Positions 16,670-24,588 are shown, counted from the stretch's first letter. The stretch: 24,740 bases of DNA from Salinisphaera sp. UBA1666 (GCA_002320455.1 DCKU01000186.1:1-24740), one strand, 5' to 3'. Notes: generated by a model not told the origin, from the sequence alone. A program made the numbers and translations.

Positions 16670-17527
16670 ATGAACGATTCGCAAAATCGCCCCGTGTCGA
16701 GTCAAGCGTTGCCCAAGGCGCGTGGGTGGTCGAAGCGGCTACGCCATTATCGCCGCGATTTTGCCTGGCGTCGTGGCTTTAACCCACCACGTCCAGGCTC
16801 GCTGCCCGAAGGTCGCGCCGACCCGGCCTGTCCGGATCTGGCCGTGGCGGCTATCGCCATATCCCGCAAGTACGCCGACTGGTGCCTGACGATGCTGGCC
16901 TCCCTGCGCGACAACGGCAAGTACCGTGGGCCGGTTTATGTGGTGACCAATCGGCCTGAAATGTTCGCCGCCGAAGACAATGTGTTCTGCATCGAAGTGC
17001 CCTACAGCCGGGTGCGACTAATTTCCAAGTCGCTCAAACCCATGCTGTTCGAATGGCTGGCCCAGCGTTACGTGGCCTACATCGATGCCGATGTCATCGT
17101 GACCGGTGCCATTGCACCTTGGTACGTGCGGGCACGAAAGCGCCTGGCGGCGGTGTCCAGCCCGCTATTGACGTATGAGGCCAGTAATCCCGTGCCTGGC
17201 TCGTTCCACGGCGGCTTGTTGTTTGCTGAGCGTGAGCGGGCGTTGCCGTTTCTGAGAACATGGCTGGCCATGCTACGAAGCGGGCGTTACCTGTCTGATC
17301 AGGTCGCACTGCGACGAGTGGCCCGAGCAGCCACACCGGCCTATTACGATGATCACGGTTTTTCGTATCTGTATCGCCTGCTTGATCATGAGCGTGACGA
17401 TATTCCTACGTTTGTACATATCACCGATCGCATGATCCAGGATCACCCGCCGGATGCGTTGCGGGCATATCTCGCTGATGTGCTGGGCGTAGCACGACTG
17501 CCACAGCATTTTGGTCGACCCAGCTGA
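16670..17527 (+). CDS. GT8-like glycosyltransferase, paralogue of the 13979-14830 gene
   Basis: A 285-residue GT-A protein. LAVAAIAISRKYADW, GPVYVVTNRPEMF, RYVAYIDADVIV (DAD at 139-141) and FHGGLLFAERERALPF align block by block with the leftward GT8-like gene. Like it, the protein begins with a basic stretch of about 50 residues. The ATG at 16670 follows AAGGA at a good distance; an earlier in-frame codon at 16556 lies inside the divergent GT2 gene. kdkA starts 5 bp after its stop, so the two are co-transcribed, which hints at a role close to the Kdo region. The sugar donor is unknown. Confidence 0.85.
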   Translation: MNDSQNRPVSSQALPKARGWSKRLRHYRRDFAWRRGFNPPRPGSLPEGRADPACPDLAVAAIAISRKYADWCLTMLASLRDNGKYRGPVYVVTNRPEMFAAEDNVFCIEVPYSRVRLISKSLKPMLFEWLAQRYVAYIDADVIVTGAIAPWYVRARKRLAAVSSPLLTYEASNPVPGSFHGGLLFAERERALPFLRTWLAMLRSGRYLSDQVALRRVARAATPAYYDDHGFSYLYRLLDHERDDIPTFVHITDRMIQDHPPDALRAYLADVLGVARLPQHFGRPS

Positions 17528-17532
17528 TACGC

Positions 17533-18315
17533 GTGCCCGAGCCCAGGCATGAAGATCGGCGTGAGGCGCTGCCGGCAACCAAGCACATCGCCGGTCAGCG
17601 CCTATTATGGAATCCGGCTGCCGTATCCGGTCCGCCCACGCCGGATTGGTTCGATAGCCGTATCTGGCAGGTAGACGATCGAATCGTTGCCACGGCAACC
17701 GGGCGGGGCGCGGCCTGGTTCGTGAGTGGCGGGCCGGCCGGCGATACCGTTTGGGTTCTGCGCCATTATCGTCGCGGCGGGATGCTGGCCCGCTTCAACC
17801 CGGACTGTTATCTATGGACGGGGCCGCGTCGCAGCCGCGCACATCGCGAATTTCGTATGCTGTCTACGCTGCGTGCAGCCGGTTTTGCCGTCCCCGAGCC
17901 AATCGCCGCGCGTACCGTGCGGGTGGGGGGATTCTGGATTCGAGCCGATCTGATCACACGCGCCATACCCTGTACCTGCCCACTGGCCGACCGACTGCTA
18001 AGCGCGCCGGTGGCTACGACGGTATGGACACGGATCGGTGAGCAGATCGCAGCGCTCCACAGCTTCGGCGTTTGGCACGCAGACCTCAACGCTAGAAACA
18101 TTCTGCTGGGCGAGACCGATACGCCATGGGTCATCGACTTCGACCGGGCTCGGTTTCGCTCGACCACACTCACCGGCTGGCGATACGCCAACCTCTCGCG
18201 CTTGAAGCGCTCGTTAGACAAATTCATGGCCCAGTCGACGGCGTTCTGTTTTCAGCCCGCTGACTGGCAGTCGGTAATCCGGGGTTACGAGCGGGCTTTC
18301 GAGCGGCGCTTGTAG
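17533..18315 (+). CDS. kdkA: 3-deoxy-D-manno-octulosonic acid (Kdo) kinase
   Basis: KdkA phosphorylates the 4-hydroxyl of Kdo on lipid A in organisms carrying a single phosphorylated Kdo, such as Haemophilus. The 260-residue protein has a kinase-like fold. VWVLRHYRRGGM is a conserved N-terminal block, HREFRML and FAVPEPIAAR follow, and WHADLNARNILL with D184 and N189 is the catalytic loop. WVIDFDRARF with D202 is the metal-binding DFG equivalent. The length fits (about 240 in Haemophilus). A GTG at 17533 is the start. Its end overlaps the convergent acyltransferase gene by 31 bp. Presence of waaA 2.5 kb away agrees with the function. Confidence 0.93.
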   Translation: MPEPRHEDRREALPATKHIAGQRLLWNPAAVSGPPTPDWFDSRIWQVDDRIVATATGRGAAWFVSGGPAGDTVWVLRHYRRGGMLARFNPDCYLWTGPRRSRAHREFRMLSTLRAAGFAVPEPIAARTVRVGGFWIRADLITRAIPCTCPLADRLLSAPVATTVWTRIGEQIAALHSFGVWHADLNARNILLGETDTPWVIDFDRARFRSTTLTGWRYANLSRLKRSLDKFMAQSTAFCFQPADWQSVIRGYERAFERRL

Positions 18316-19247
18316 GGGTCAAACTTCTTGCGCTTGAAGCGCTGATGCAGCCAGAAATACTGCGCCGGGTCTTCGTTAACCACGTCTTCGATGATGTGAT
18401 TGATGCGCTGTGCGTCGGTGGCCTCGTCGCCGCTTGGAAAGTCGGTGAGCGGCGGTTTGACGATCAGGCGATAGCCGCGACCGTCGGCACGCCGCAGCGT
18501 GAAGAACGGGACGACTGTGGCTCGGGTCATCTTCGCTACGCGGCTGATAGCCACGTGGGTGCGAGCCGGCTGGCCGAAGAAATCCACGGTGACGCTCACG
18601 CGCTTGCCGGCCTTCTGATCGGCGGCGTACCAGACCGCTTCGCCGCGGCGCAGGGCGGCCATGAGGCCGGCGATATCGTTGTCGGCGATGGTGGCGCCGC
18701 CGATATGCGTTTCGCGGCGGGCGCGCATCACATGGTCGATGACCGGGTCGTGCGGCGGCTTGTACATGGCCGTGGTCTGATACCCAAGTGATTCCATATA
18801 CGGTCGGGCCATGCGCACACCCAGCTCGAGTGCGGTGGTGTGGGCCGATAACAGGATGATGCCGCGCCCGCGCATGGCGGCGTCCTCGAGGTGGTGCAGG
18901 CCTTCGATCTCGGCCAGGGCATCCACGGCCGGTTGGCGGCCCCACCAGCAGAACACGGTTTCCAGCGCACCCTGGCCCACGTATTCGAAGTGCTTGCGCA
19001 GAAGTGCGTCGCGCTCAGCCTGGCTGCGCTCGGGATAGCACAGCGCCAGATTGACGGCCGCCACGCGTGCGCGGCTTCGCACGACGCCTCGTGCCATGCG
19101 CCCCAGGCGAGCGCCGAGTCGCATCTGCAGCCACCAGGGCAGGCCGGCCAGCCACCAGCCGAGACTGACCAAAAGCCAGCTTGGCCAGTGACGCGGGTGG
19201 GACAACGAGCGGTCGGTCGCGGCCTTGTGCGAGGCGGGCTGATTCAT
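18285..19247 (-). CDS. lpxL: Lipid A biosynthesis acyltransferase, LpxL/LpxM family
   Basis: This enzyme adds a secondary acyl chain, commonly laurate or myristate, to Kdo-lipid A at the inner membrane. The 320-residue product has one hydrophobic segment near residues 20-40 (WPSWLLVSLGWWLAGLPWWL). The HX4E catalytic motif is SAHTTALELG with H136 and E141, very close to H132 and E137 of E. coli LpxL. YAADQKAG, VDFFG and WLHQRFK are further family blocks. The ATG at 19247 is chosen because sequence upstream of it is unlike the family and runs into hldE. Whether it acts as LpxL, LpxM or LpxP cannot be decided. It is divergent from hldE and convergent with kdkA. Confidence 0.92.
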   Translation of the reverse strand: MNQPASHKAATDRSLSHPRHWPSWLLVSLGWWLAGLPWWLQMRLGARLGRMARGVVRSRARVAAVNLALCYPERSQAERDALLRKHFEYVGQGALETVFCWWGRQPAVDALAEIEGLHHLEDAAMRGRGIILLSAHTTALELGVRMARPYMESLGYQTTAMYKPPHDPVIDHVMRARRETHIGGATIADNDIAGLMAALRRGEAVWYAADQKAGKRVSVTVDFFGQPARTHVAISRVAKMTRATVVPFFTLRRADGRGYRLIVKPPLTDFPSGDEATDAQRINHIIEDVVNEDPAQYFWLHQRFKRKKFDPYKRRSKARS

Positions 19248-19307
19248 GGGCAATAAAGCGGGTAGCGCATGGGAGAAGTCGGGCCGCGAGGACCGTGGCG
19301 GGCGTGC

Positions 19308-19336
19308 TGTAAAAGCGCGATGCGCGTTTGTATGAT
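19308..19336 (+). promoter_or_regulatory. Possible promoter for the hldE-waaA operon
   Basis: TATGAT (19331-19336) matches the -10 consensus at five of six positions, 29 nt before the hldE ATG. The hexamer 17 bp upstream, TGTAAA, is a poor -35. It lies in the 118-bp divergent gap between lpxL and hldE. Confidence 0.35.
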
Positions 19337-19365
19337 GGCGTACTCGACGGAACAACGAAAGATCG

Positions 19366-20823
19366 ATGCCCAGCCTGCCCGTATTCACCGATGCACGCGT
19401 TCTCGTCGTCGGCGACGTCATGCTCGATCGGTATTGGTACGGCGACACGGGGCGTATTTCGCCCGAAGCGCCGGTGCCCGTGGTCAAGATCGGTGACGAA
19501 GAACGTCGCCTGGGCGGCGCGGCCAACGTCGCACTCAACCTGGCGCGGATCGGCGCGAAGACGCGTCTGATCGGTGTGGTGGGCGATGACGAGCCGGGCC
19601 GGGCGACCGATACGCTCTTGCAAGAAGCCGGCGTCGCCAGCGATCTGTTGGTTAGCACTACGCATCCCACCATTGCCAAGCTGCGTGTGATGAGCCGAAA
19701 CCAGCAGCTTATTCGGCTGGATTTCGAGAAATCATTCGCCCTGGACGGCGCTTTTAAGCGCGCGAACCTGCTGGCCCGTCTCGATGCAGCGCTGGCCGAG
19801 ACTGACGTAGTCATCTGCTCGGATTACGGCAAGGGCACGCTGGCCGACGTTGGCGAGATCATCCAGCGCGTGCGTGCAGCGGGCAAGCCGGTACTGATCG
19901 ATCCCAAGGGGCGCGATTGGACGCGTTATTCGGGTGCGAGTCTGATTACGCCCAACGTGGCTGAATTCGCGGCCTTTGCCGAGCGCGACGGGCCGTCCTC
20001 GAATTGGGACGACAGTAGCGTTTTGGGCCGAGCCGCGGAACGGGCGTGTTGTACGTTGTCGCTGGAGGCGCTGCTGATCACGCGAAGCGAGAAGGGTATG
20101 AGCCTGTTCGGCCGCGAGGCCGCGCATCATCTACCGGCGCGCGCGCGTGAGGTGTTCGATGTGACCGGCGCCGGCGATACCGTCATCGCCATGATGGGGG
20201 CCGGGCTGGCGGCCGGGCAAGATCTGGCCGCGGCAGCGGAGCTGGCCAACCGGGCGGCCGGAATCGTCGTGGCCAAGCTGGGCACGGCGACCGTCAGCCG
20301 AGAAGAACTGGCAGCTGCGCTGCAAGACCATCCGCCGCATGCCCACGGCGTGATTGGCGAAGACGCGCTGGCCGACTGGATGGCCGCGGCCAAGTCGCGC
20401 GGCGAGCGCGTGGTGATGACCAACGGCTGTTTCGATCTGTTGCACCCCGGGCATATCGCCTATCTCGAGGCAGCCCGCGCGCTGGGCAATACGTTGGTGG
20501 TGGCGGTTAATGATGACGCCTCGGTCACGCGGCTCAAGGGCAACAGCCGGCCGATCAACCCGCTGGCGCATCGCATGCAGGTGCTGCGCGGGCTATCGGC
20601 CGTCGACTGGGTGGTGTCGTTTTCTGAAGATACGCCCGAGCGGTTGATCGCTCGACTGCTGCCGCATGTGCTGGTCAAAGGCGGTGATTATCGGGTCGAA
20701 GACATCGCCGGCGGCGCCCAAGTCATCGAGGCTGGGGGCGAGGTGCGTATTTTGGAATTTGTGGACGGCCATTCCACCAGCGCGATCGCCGAACGGATCC
20801 GCCAAACCGCGACCCACGAATGA
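19366..20823 (+). CDS. hldE: Bifunctional D-glycero-beta-D-manno-heptose-7-phosphate kinase / heptose-1-phosphate adenylyltransferase
   Basis: HldE carries two steps towards ADP-heptose, kinase then adenylyltransferase. Residues 1 to about 320 form a PfkB-type kinase with VLVVGDVMLDRYWYGD, RLGGAANVALN and VTGAGDT, whose D271 is the catalytic base. Residues from about 347 form the nucleotidyltransferase with TNGCFDLLHPGH (HPGH at 360-363), VVAVNDDASV, RLKGNSRPINP and LVKGGDY. The 485-residue length matches the fused E. coli protein (477). The ATG at 19366 follows GAAAG. The stop overlaps the waaA ATG (ATGA), so waaA is translationally coupled. Its product is the HldD substrate after dephosphorylation by GmhB, which is not present in the window. 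Confidence 0.97.
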   Translation: MPSLPVFTDARVLVVGDVMLDRYWYGDTGRISPEAPVPVVKIGDEERRLGGAANVALNLARIGAKTRLIGVVGDDEPGRATDTLLQEAGVASDLLVSTTHPTIAKLRVMSRNQQLIRLDFEKSFALDGAFKRANLLARLDAALAETDVVICSDYGKGTLADVGEIIQRVRAAGKPVLIDPKGRDWTRYSGASLITPNVAEFAAFAERDGPSSNWDDSSVLGRAAERACCTLSLEALLITRSEKGMSLFGREAAHHLPARAREVFDVTGAGDTVIAMMGAGLAAGQDLAAAAELANRAAGIVVAKLGTATVSREELAAALQDHPPHAHGVIGEDALADWMAAAKSRGERVVMTNGCFDLLHPGHIAYLEAARALGNTLVVAVNDDASVTRLKGNSRPINPLAHRMQVLRGLSAVDWVVSFSEDTPERLIARLLPHVLVKGGDYRVEDIAGGAQVIEAGGEVRILEFVDGHSTSAIAERIRQTATHE

Positions 20824-22160
20824 AGTGGCGGCGCCGTATGCGCTGGGCGGTCTATCGCGCGGCCACGGTGTTGTTGCTGCCGGCGGTGTTGGCCTATTTT
20901 ATTTGGCGTTCGCGCAGAGAGGCGGACTATCGGCGTCACTTGAGCGAGCGGCTTGGGTACGTTACCCGGCGTTACGATCGCCCGATCTGGATTCATGCAG
21001 CCTCGGTGGGTGAGGTGGCGCTGGCGGCCGCGCTGGTGTCTCGTCTGCGACAGATGAGCCAGGTGCCGATCATCGTCACTACGATGACGCCTACGGGGCG
21101 AGCCGCGGCCCGGCGCGCACTGGGTGCGGCAGCACTGGGTGCGGCAGTCGACGTGGCTTATCTGCCGCTCGATACGGCGACGGCGACCCGGCGCTTCGTG
21201 ACGAGGGTCCGCCCACGCAGCGCACTACTCATCGAAACCGAACTTTGGCCAAATCTCATTGATGCGCTATCGCGCGCTGCGGTCCCGATCGCCATGTTGA
21301 ACGCTTCGATCTCTGCGCGCTCGGCCGAGCGTTACGGCCGAGCCCTGTTGCGCGGGCTGATGGGCGATACGTTCTCGCGTCTTGGCTTGATTGGTGCAGC
21401 CAGCGACGCGGATGCCGCGCGTTTCAAAACGCTGGGTTGTCGGCCCGACTGTGTTCAGCCGATAGGCCAGCTTAAATATGACCTGGTGACGCTGCCCGAT
21501 GAAGATGCGGCGCCTTCATCGCGCGCGGCTGCCGCGGCCAGGGGCCCGCTCATCGTGGCCGGCAGTACCCACGAGGATGAAGAAGCGCGCTGGCTGGATG
21601 TGTTCACGCGGGTTCGTGCAGCCCACCCCGATGCACGCTTGATTCTGGCCCCGCGCCATCCGCAGCGCTTTGACGACGTGGCGGCCCTGCTGCGGCAGAG
21701 CAGCTGGCAGTGGTCGCGTTTCAGTCAAACGGGCGTCAACAGCGAGGCAGAGATCCTGCTGGTCGATACGCTCGGTGTTCTGGCCGGCCTGTATCAACAG
21801 GCCGATATCGCGTTCGTCGGTGGCACGCTGGTCGCCGGCATCGGCGGGCATAACGTTATCGAGCCCGCAGCGGCCGGCTGTGTGGTGGTCACCGGGCCGC
21901 ACTGCAACGACTGGCGATCCATTTCGGCGCCCTGGTGTCGCAGTGGCGGGGCGGCTGTTGTCGCCGATGACGCCGAGCTGGGCGATCAGGTTGTCGCCTG
22001 GCTGGCCGATCGCTCGCGGTGCCGTGCACTTGGCCAAGCCAATGCCCGCCAGGTGCAGACCGAGCGCGGTGCGATCTGCCAAAGCCTCGACGTGCTGACC
22101 GCTGCAGGTTTCTTTGAAGTCCCGGCAAAGCCGGCGGCGTGTTGCGGGGTGTCTGGGTGA
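20820..22160 (+). CDS. waaA: Kdo transferase (3-deoxy-D-manno-octulosonic acid transferase)
   Basis: WaaA transfers Kdo from CMP-Kdo to the lipid A precursor at the inner membrane. The 446-residue GT30 protein has an N-terminal membrane anchor (about residues 8-27), IHAASVGEV with the catalytic E65, IVTTMTPTGRAAA, LLIETELWPNLI, and the donor-domain blocks AGSTHEDEE, LILAPRHPQRF and GGHNVIEPAA. It is some 20 residues longer than typical. Part of this is a perfect 15-bp tandem repeat that doubles ALGAA near residue 100. The gene overlaps hldE by ATGA, and its stop is overlapped by the next gene. With kdkA near by, it may be the monofunctional kind that adds one Kdo, which is inference. Confidence 0.96.
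   Translation: MKWRRRMRWAVYRAATVLLLPAVLAYFIWRSRREADYRRHLSERLGYVTRRYDRPIWIHAASVGEVALAAALVSRLRQMSQVPIIVTTMTPTGRAAARRALGAAALGAAVDVAYLPLDTATATRRFVTRVRPRSALLIETELWPNLIDALSRAAVPIAMLNASISARSAERYGRALLRGLMGDTFSRLGLIGAASDADAARFKTLGCRPDCVQPIGQLKYDLVTLPDEDAAPSSRAAAAARGPLIVAGSTHEDEEARWLDVFTRVRAAHPDARLILAPRHPQRFDDVAALLRQSSWQWSRFSQTGVNSEAEILLVDTLGVLAGLYQQADIAFVGGTLVAGIGGHNVIEPAAAGCVVVTGPHCNDWRSISAPWCRSGGAAVVADDAELGDQVVAWLADRSRCRALGQANARQVQTERGAICQSLDVLTAAGFFEVPAKPAACCGVSG
21117..21146 (+). repeat. Perfect 15-bp tandem repeat, two copies, within waaA
   Basis: The unit GCACTGGGTGCGGCA occurs twice without a gap at 21117-21131 and 21132-21146. It is in frame and yields ALGAA-ALGAA between two conserved blocks of WaaA, so the protein is lengthened but not broken. 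Replication slippage is the likely origin. Confidence 0.85.
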
Positions 22161-23137
22161 GCTGGCGCTCCGAGCGTGATAAACAAGGGCCGCCAAAGAT
22201 TGAAGCGCGCCATCAACAAGCGCTGAGCGTGCTGGCGCTGGCCCAGGACGGCGCGCTCGGCGGTGGGTTTCCCGTGGCCTACGATGCATCGCGCAAGCGG
22301 TGGGGCGCCCTGTCGCCCGCGGTTAGCGCTTATGTCGCCTGTGCGTTTGCCCGATGCCGGATCGAGCCGCCGGACTGGCAGGCCAGGGGCCATCGACTGT
22401 TGCGCTGGCTGGCCGGCGTGCAGCGACGCGACGGTCTCATTCAATCCACTACATTGGCCGAGCCGCGGCGCACCGGTTCGTTACACGCTACGGGCAATGC
22501 GCTCATCGCATGGTGTCACTGGCAGCGGGCGCATCCTACGTCGCTGATCCAGCGTGCGATTGAACGCGGGGCCGTGGCCCTGTTTGACGTGCTGTCAGAA
22601 GAACCGCGGCGCCGCTGCGCGAGCGACGGCATAGCGATGGCGTCTTTCTTGCCAGCGGCGGAGGCGGCTTATGGTTTGGCGCTGTCCGCCGGCGTTCTCA
22701 GGCGAGCCGACTGGCGTGAAATCGCCCGGCTCCATATCTCGAGGATGCTGGACGAATGCGACGATGTCCTGCGGGGTACAGCCGCTACGCCGCGAATCGC
22801 CCATGCTTTGCTCGCACTTCTCGATGGCGCCGGGTTATGCCAGACCCGCGATGCAAGGGAGCGTGTCATAGCGGCCTTGAAGCGTACCACCGCGCACGCG
22901 GGCCCGCTGCAGCGAGTACGGGGCCGGGCGACAGCCGAGACACGACTCGCGCTGGCTGTACTCGAACGTTCATTGATCGCTCGGTCGCTCGAGGTGAAAG
23001 CGCTGACGCCGAGGCGTGCGAGCCGGCTCAATCAGGCAAGTATAAAACGCGCGCTACGTCGCACCGGATCACCTAGCGAGACATGGCCCTGTGAGACGTT
23101 GGCCGATTTGATGCTCGCCACCAGCCCAGGTCTTTAA
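22157..23137 (+). CDS. Unrecognised protein with toroid-like helical repeats, coupled to waaA
   Basis: I do not recognise this 326-residue protein. It has no signal peptide or clear membrane segment. It is Ala, Arg and Leu rich and predicted by eye to be almost all helical. Spaced patterns such as GGGFPVAYDASRKRWGALSP (residues 35-54), LLRWLAGVQRRDGLIQ (81-96) and SLHATGNALIAWCHWQR (108-124) resemble the repeat units of alpha/alpha-toroid proteins (six-hairpin glycosidases, prenyltransferases, squalene cyclases). The start is put at the GTG at 22157, which forms GTGA with the waaA stop; GTG 22139 and TTG 22142 are alternatives. Being translationally coupled to waaA suggests a part in LPS or cell-surface glycan metabolism, but no function should be inferred beyond that. 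Confidence 0.7.
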   Translation: MSWRSERDKQGPPKIEARHQQALSVLALAQDGALGGGFPVAYDASRKRWGALSPAVSAYVACAFARCRIEPPDWQARGHRLLRWLAGVQRRDGLIQSTTLAEPRRTGSLHATGNALIAWCHWQRAHPTSLIQRAIERGAVALFDVLSEEPRRRCASDGIAMASFLPAAEAAYGLALSAGVLRRADWREIARLHISRMLDECDDVLRGTAATPRIAHALLALLDGAGLCQTRDARERVIAALKRTTAHAGPLQRVRGRATAETRLALAVLERSLIARSLEVKALTPRRASRLNQASIKRALRRTGSPSETWPCETLADLMLATSPGL

Positions 23138-23303
23138 GGGCCGGTCTAGAAGCGCAGTTGACCGTGCTTGTCGTGGCTTGCCAGCGAAACGGCGCGACAT
23201 AGTGGGCAAGGTGCTGGCGCGTTGCTGAGATCAGCGTCGCAGGTTTCAATCGGGTATTGATCGCCAGCGACACGCGCCGGAGGCTGGCGCTGTGCTCTGA
23301 AGA
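23138..23303. other. Intergenic region between the waaA operon and tRNA-Val
   Basis: No gene is seen. One imperfect inverted repeat pairs CGCCAGC (23262-23268) with GCTGGCG (23283-23289) around a 14-nt loop. It has no T tract on either strand, so it is not a convincing intrinsic terminator, though both the rightward operon and the leftward tRNA end here. Confidence 0.5.
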
Positions 23304-23378
23304 TGGTGGGCGGTACTAGATTCGAACTAGTGACCCCTGCCGTGTGAAGACAGTGCTCTACCGCTGAGCTAACCGCCC
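23304..23378 (-). tRNA. tRNA-Val (anticodon CAC)
   Basis: The minus strand folds as a complete tRNA with encoded CCA. The acceptor GGGCGGT pairs with ACCGCCC and is followed by discriminator A and CCA. The D arm contains TTAGCTCAGCGGTAGAGCA. The anticodon stem CTGTC/GGCAG closes the loop TTCACAC, giving CAC, which decodes the valine codon GUG. The T arm CTAGTTCGAATCTAG is perfect. It lies alone, opposite to its neighbours. Confidence 0.95.
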
Positions 23379-23388
23379 GAGCGACGAA

Positions 23389-23417
23389 ATTCTATCCGTG
23401 CTTTGGGGCACGGTCAA
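23389..23417 (-). promoter_or_regulatory. Sigma-70 promoter of tRNA-Val
   Basis: On the minus strand TTGACC (23417-23412) and TAGAAT (23394-23389) are separated by 17 bp, and the -10 ends 11 bp upstream of the tRNA 5' end. Both hexamers match the consensus at five of six positions. Confidence 0.75.
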
Positions 23418-23446
23418 CGCAAGAAGTCGAGTGCCACGGACTGCAA

Positions 23447-23455
23447 TGCTATTCT
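23447..23455 (+). promoter_or_regulatory. Possible extended -10 promoter for the wbpE-like gene
   Basis: TGCTATTCT fits the extended -10 pattern (TGnTATaaT, with TATTCT). It ends 38 nt before the ATG at 23493. No clear -35 hexamer is visible (TCGAGT at the expected place). Confidence 0.4.
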
Positions 23456-23492
23456 GCGTCGTTGATAAGCTCGCATTGGACCTTGCCACGTC

Positions 23493-24575
23493 ATGCAATT
23501 GATCGATCTCCAGGCTCAGTATCGCCGTATCAAGGAAGAAGTGGATGCCGGCATTCACCGCGTGCTGGATCACGGCAAATACGTCATGGGCCCGGAAGTT
23601 GAGACGCTTGAGCAGCGCTTAGCGGACTATGCCGGAATCCCGCACTGCATCGCGCTGGCAAGCGGCACTGATGCGCTGCTGGTGGCGATGATGGCGCTGG
23701 ATATCGGGCCAGGAGATGAGGTCATCACGACGCCCTTCACCTTCATCGCCACCGGCGAAATGATCGGCCTGTTGGGTGCCAAACCCGTCTTCGTGGATAT
23801 TGATGCGGACACATATAACCTCGATGCCGAGCTGATCGAGGCCAAGATCACCGACCGGACTAAGGCGATCGTGCCGGTCAGCCTGTTCGGTCAGATGGCC
23901 GACATGCAGCGTATCAACGAAATCGGGGCGGCCCACGGTATCCCGGTGATTGAGGACGCGGCCCAGAGTTTCGGCGCGACCTTCAACGGCCAGCGTTCCT
24001 GCGGTGCGTCCGAGCTGGCGGCAACGTCTTTCTTTCCGGCGAAACCGCTTGGGTGCTACGGCGACGGCGGGGCAGCGTTCACAAGCGATGCCGCATTGGC
24101 CGAGAAGATGCGTCAACTGCGCAACCACGGTCAGACCGCGCCGTATCATCATCCAATGTTGGGTATTAACGGCCGCCTGGATACGATGCAAGCAGCGGTG
24201 TTGCTGGCCAAGCTCGATGTTTTCGACGACGAGATCGCGCGCCGCGGGCGTGTGGCGGCTCGCTACGACGACATGCTGCCTAGCGCTCTTAATAAACCGC
24301 ATATCGACGCCCGGTGTACCAGCGTTTATGCCCAGTACACCGTCCAGGTGGATGATCGAGACCGCGTTCGGGCTGTCTTGAACGAAGCCGGCATTCCGAA
24401 CGCGGTGTATTATCCGGTGCCGCTGAACCGCCAACCCGCGCTGTATTCCGATGTACCGATCCCGGTTTCCGAAGCTGCGGCCGAGCGTGTGCTGAGCATC
24501 CCGATGCATCCGTATCTGAGCGAGAGCGACCAGGACCGGGTGGTCGAGGCGCTTACGTCAGCGCTCAAAAATTAA
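23493..24575 (+). CDS. wbpE: DegT/DnrJ/EryC1 sugar aminotransferase, WbpE/WlbC type
   Basis: A PLP-dependent aminotransferase that, in WbpE, converts UDP-2-acetamido-2-deoxy-3-oxo-glucuronate to the 3-amino sugar on the way to di-N-acetylated mannuronate. The 360-residue protein has HGKYVMGPEVETLE, ASGTDALLVAMMAL, ITTPFTFIATGE, VIEDAAQSFGA and FFPAKPLGCYGDGGA with the PLP lysine K184. NGRLDTMQAAVLLAKLD and ISVYAQYTV-like SVYAQYTVQVDD follow. From memory the order and wording of these blocks track Pseudomonas WbpE along the whole length. The other pathway genes (wbpA, wbpB, wbpD, wbpI) are not in the window, so the exact substrate is inferred. It stands alone between tRNA genes. Confidence 0.85.
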   Translation: MQLIDLQAQYRRIKEEVDAGIHRVLDHGKYVMGPEVETLEQRLADYAGIPHCIALASGTDALLVAMMALDIGPGDEVITTPFTFIATGEMIGLLGAKPVFVDIDADTYNLDAELIEAKITDRTKAIVPVSLFGQMADMQRINEIGAAHGIPVIEDAAQSFGATFNGQRSCGASELAATSFFPAKPLGCYGDGGAAFTSDAALAEKMRQLRNHGQTAPYHHPMLGINGRLDTMQAAVLLAKLDVFDDEIARRGRVAARYDDMLPSALNKPHIDARCTSVYAQYTVQVDDRDRVRAVLNEAGIPNAVYYPVPLNRQPALYSDVPIPVSEAAAERVLSIPMHPYLSESDQDRVVEALTSALKN

Positions 24576-24588
24576 TTGCGACAAGGTG

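Noticed and set aside
19248..19814. Long N-terminal extension of the acyltransferase frame (189 codons)
   Set aside because: The extension is Ser/Arg-rich, overlaps hldE on the other strand and has no match to LpxL; the ATG at 19247 puts HX4E at the usual place.
21516..22289. Minus-strand open frame of 257 codons within waaA
   Set aside because: It is antisense to conserved WaaA donor-domain blocks and has shadow-like composition.
23262..23289. Inverted repeat as a rho-independent terminator
   Set aside because: The stem is only 7 bp, the loop 14 nt, and no T run follows on either strand.
23619..24509. Long minus-strand open frame (296 codons) antisense to the wbpE-like gene
   Set aside because: The plus-strand protein is conserved along its entire length. 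The antisense product shows no family motif and is rich in His and Arg, as expected from shadow coding in GC-rich DNA.
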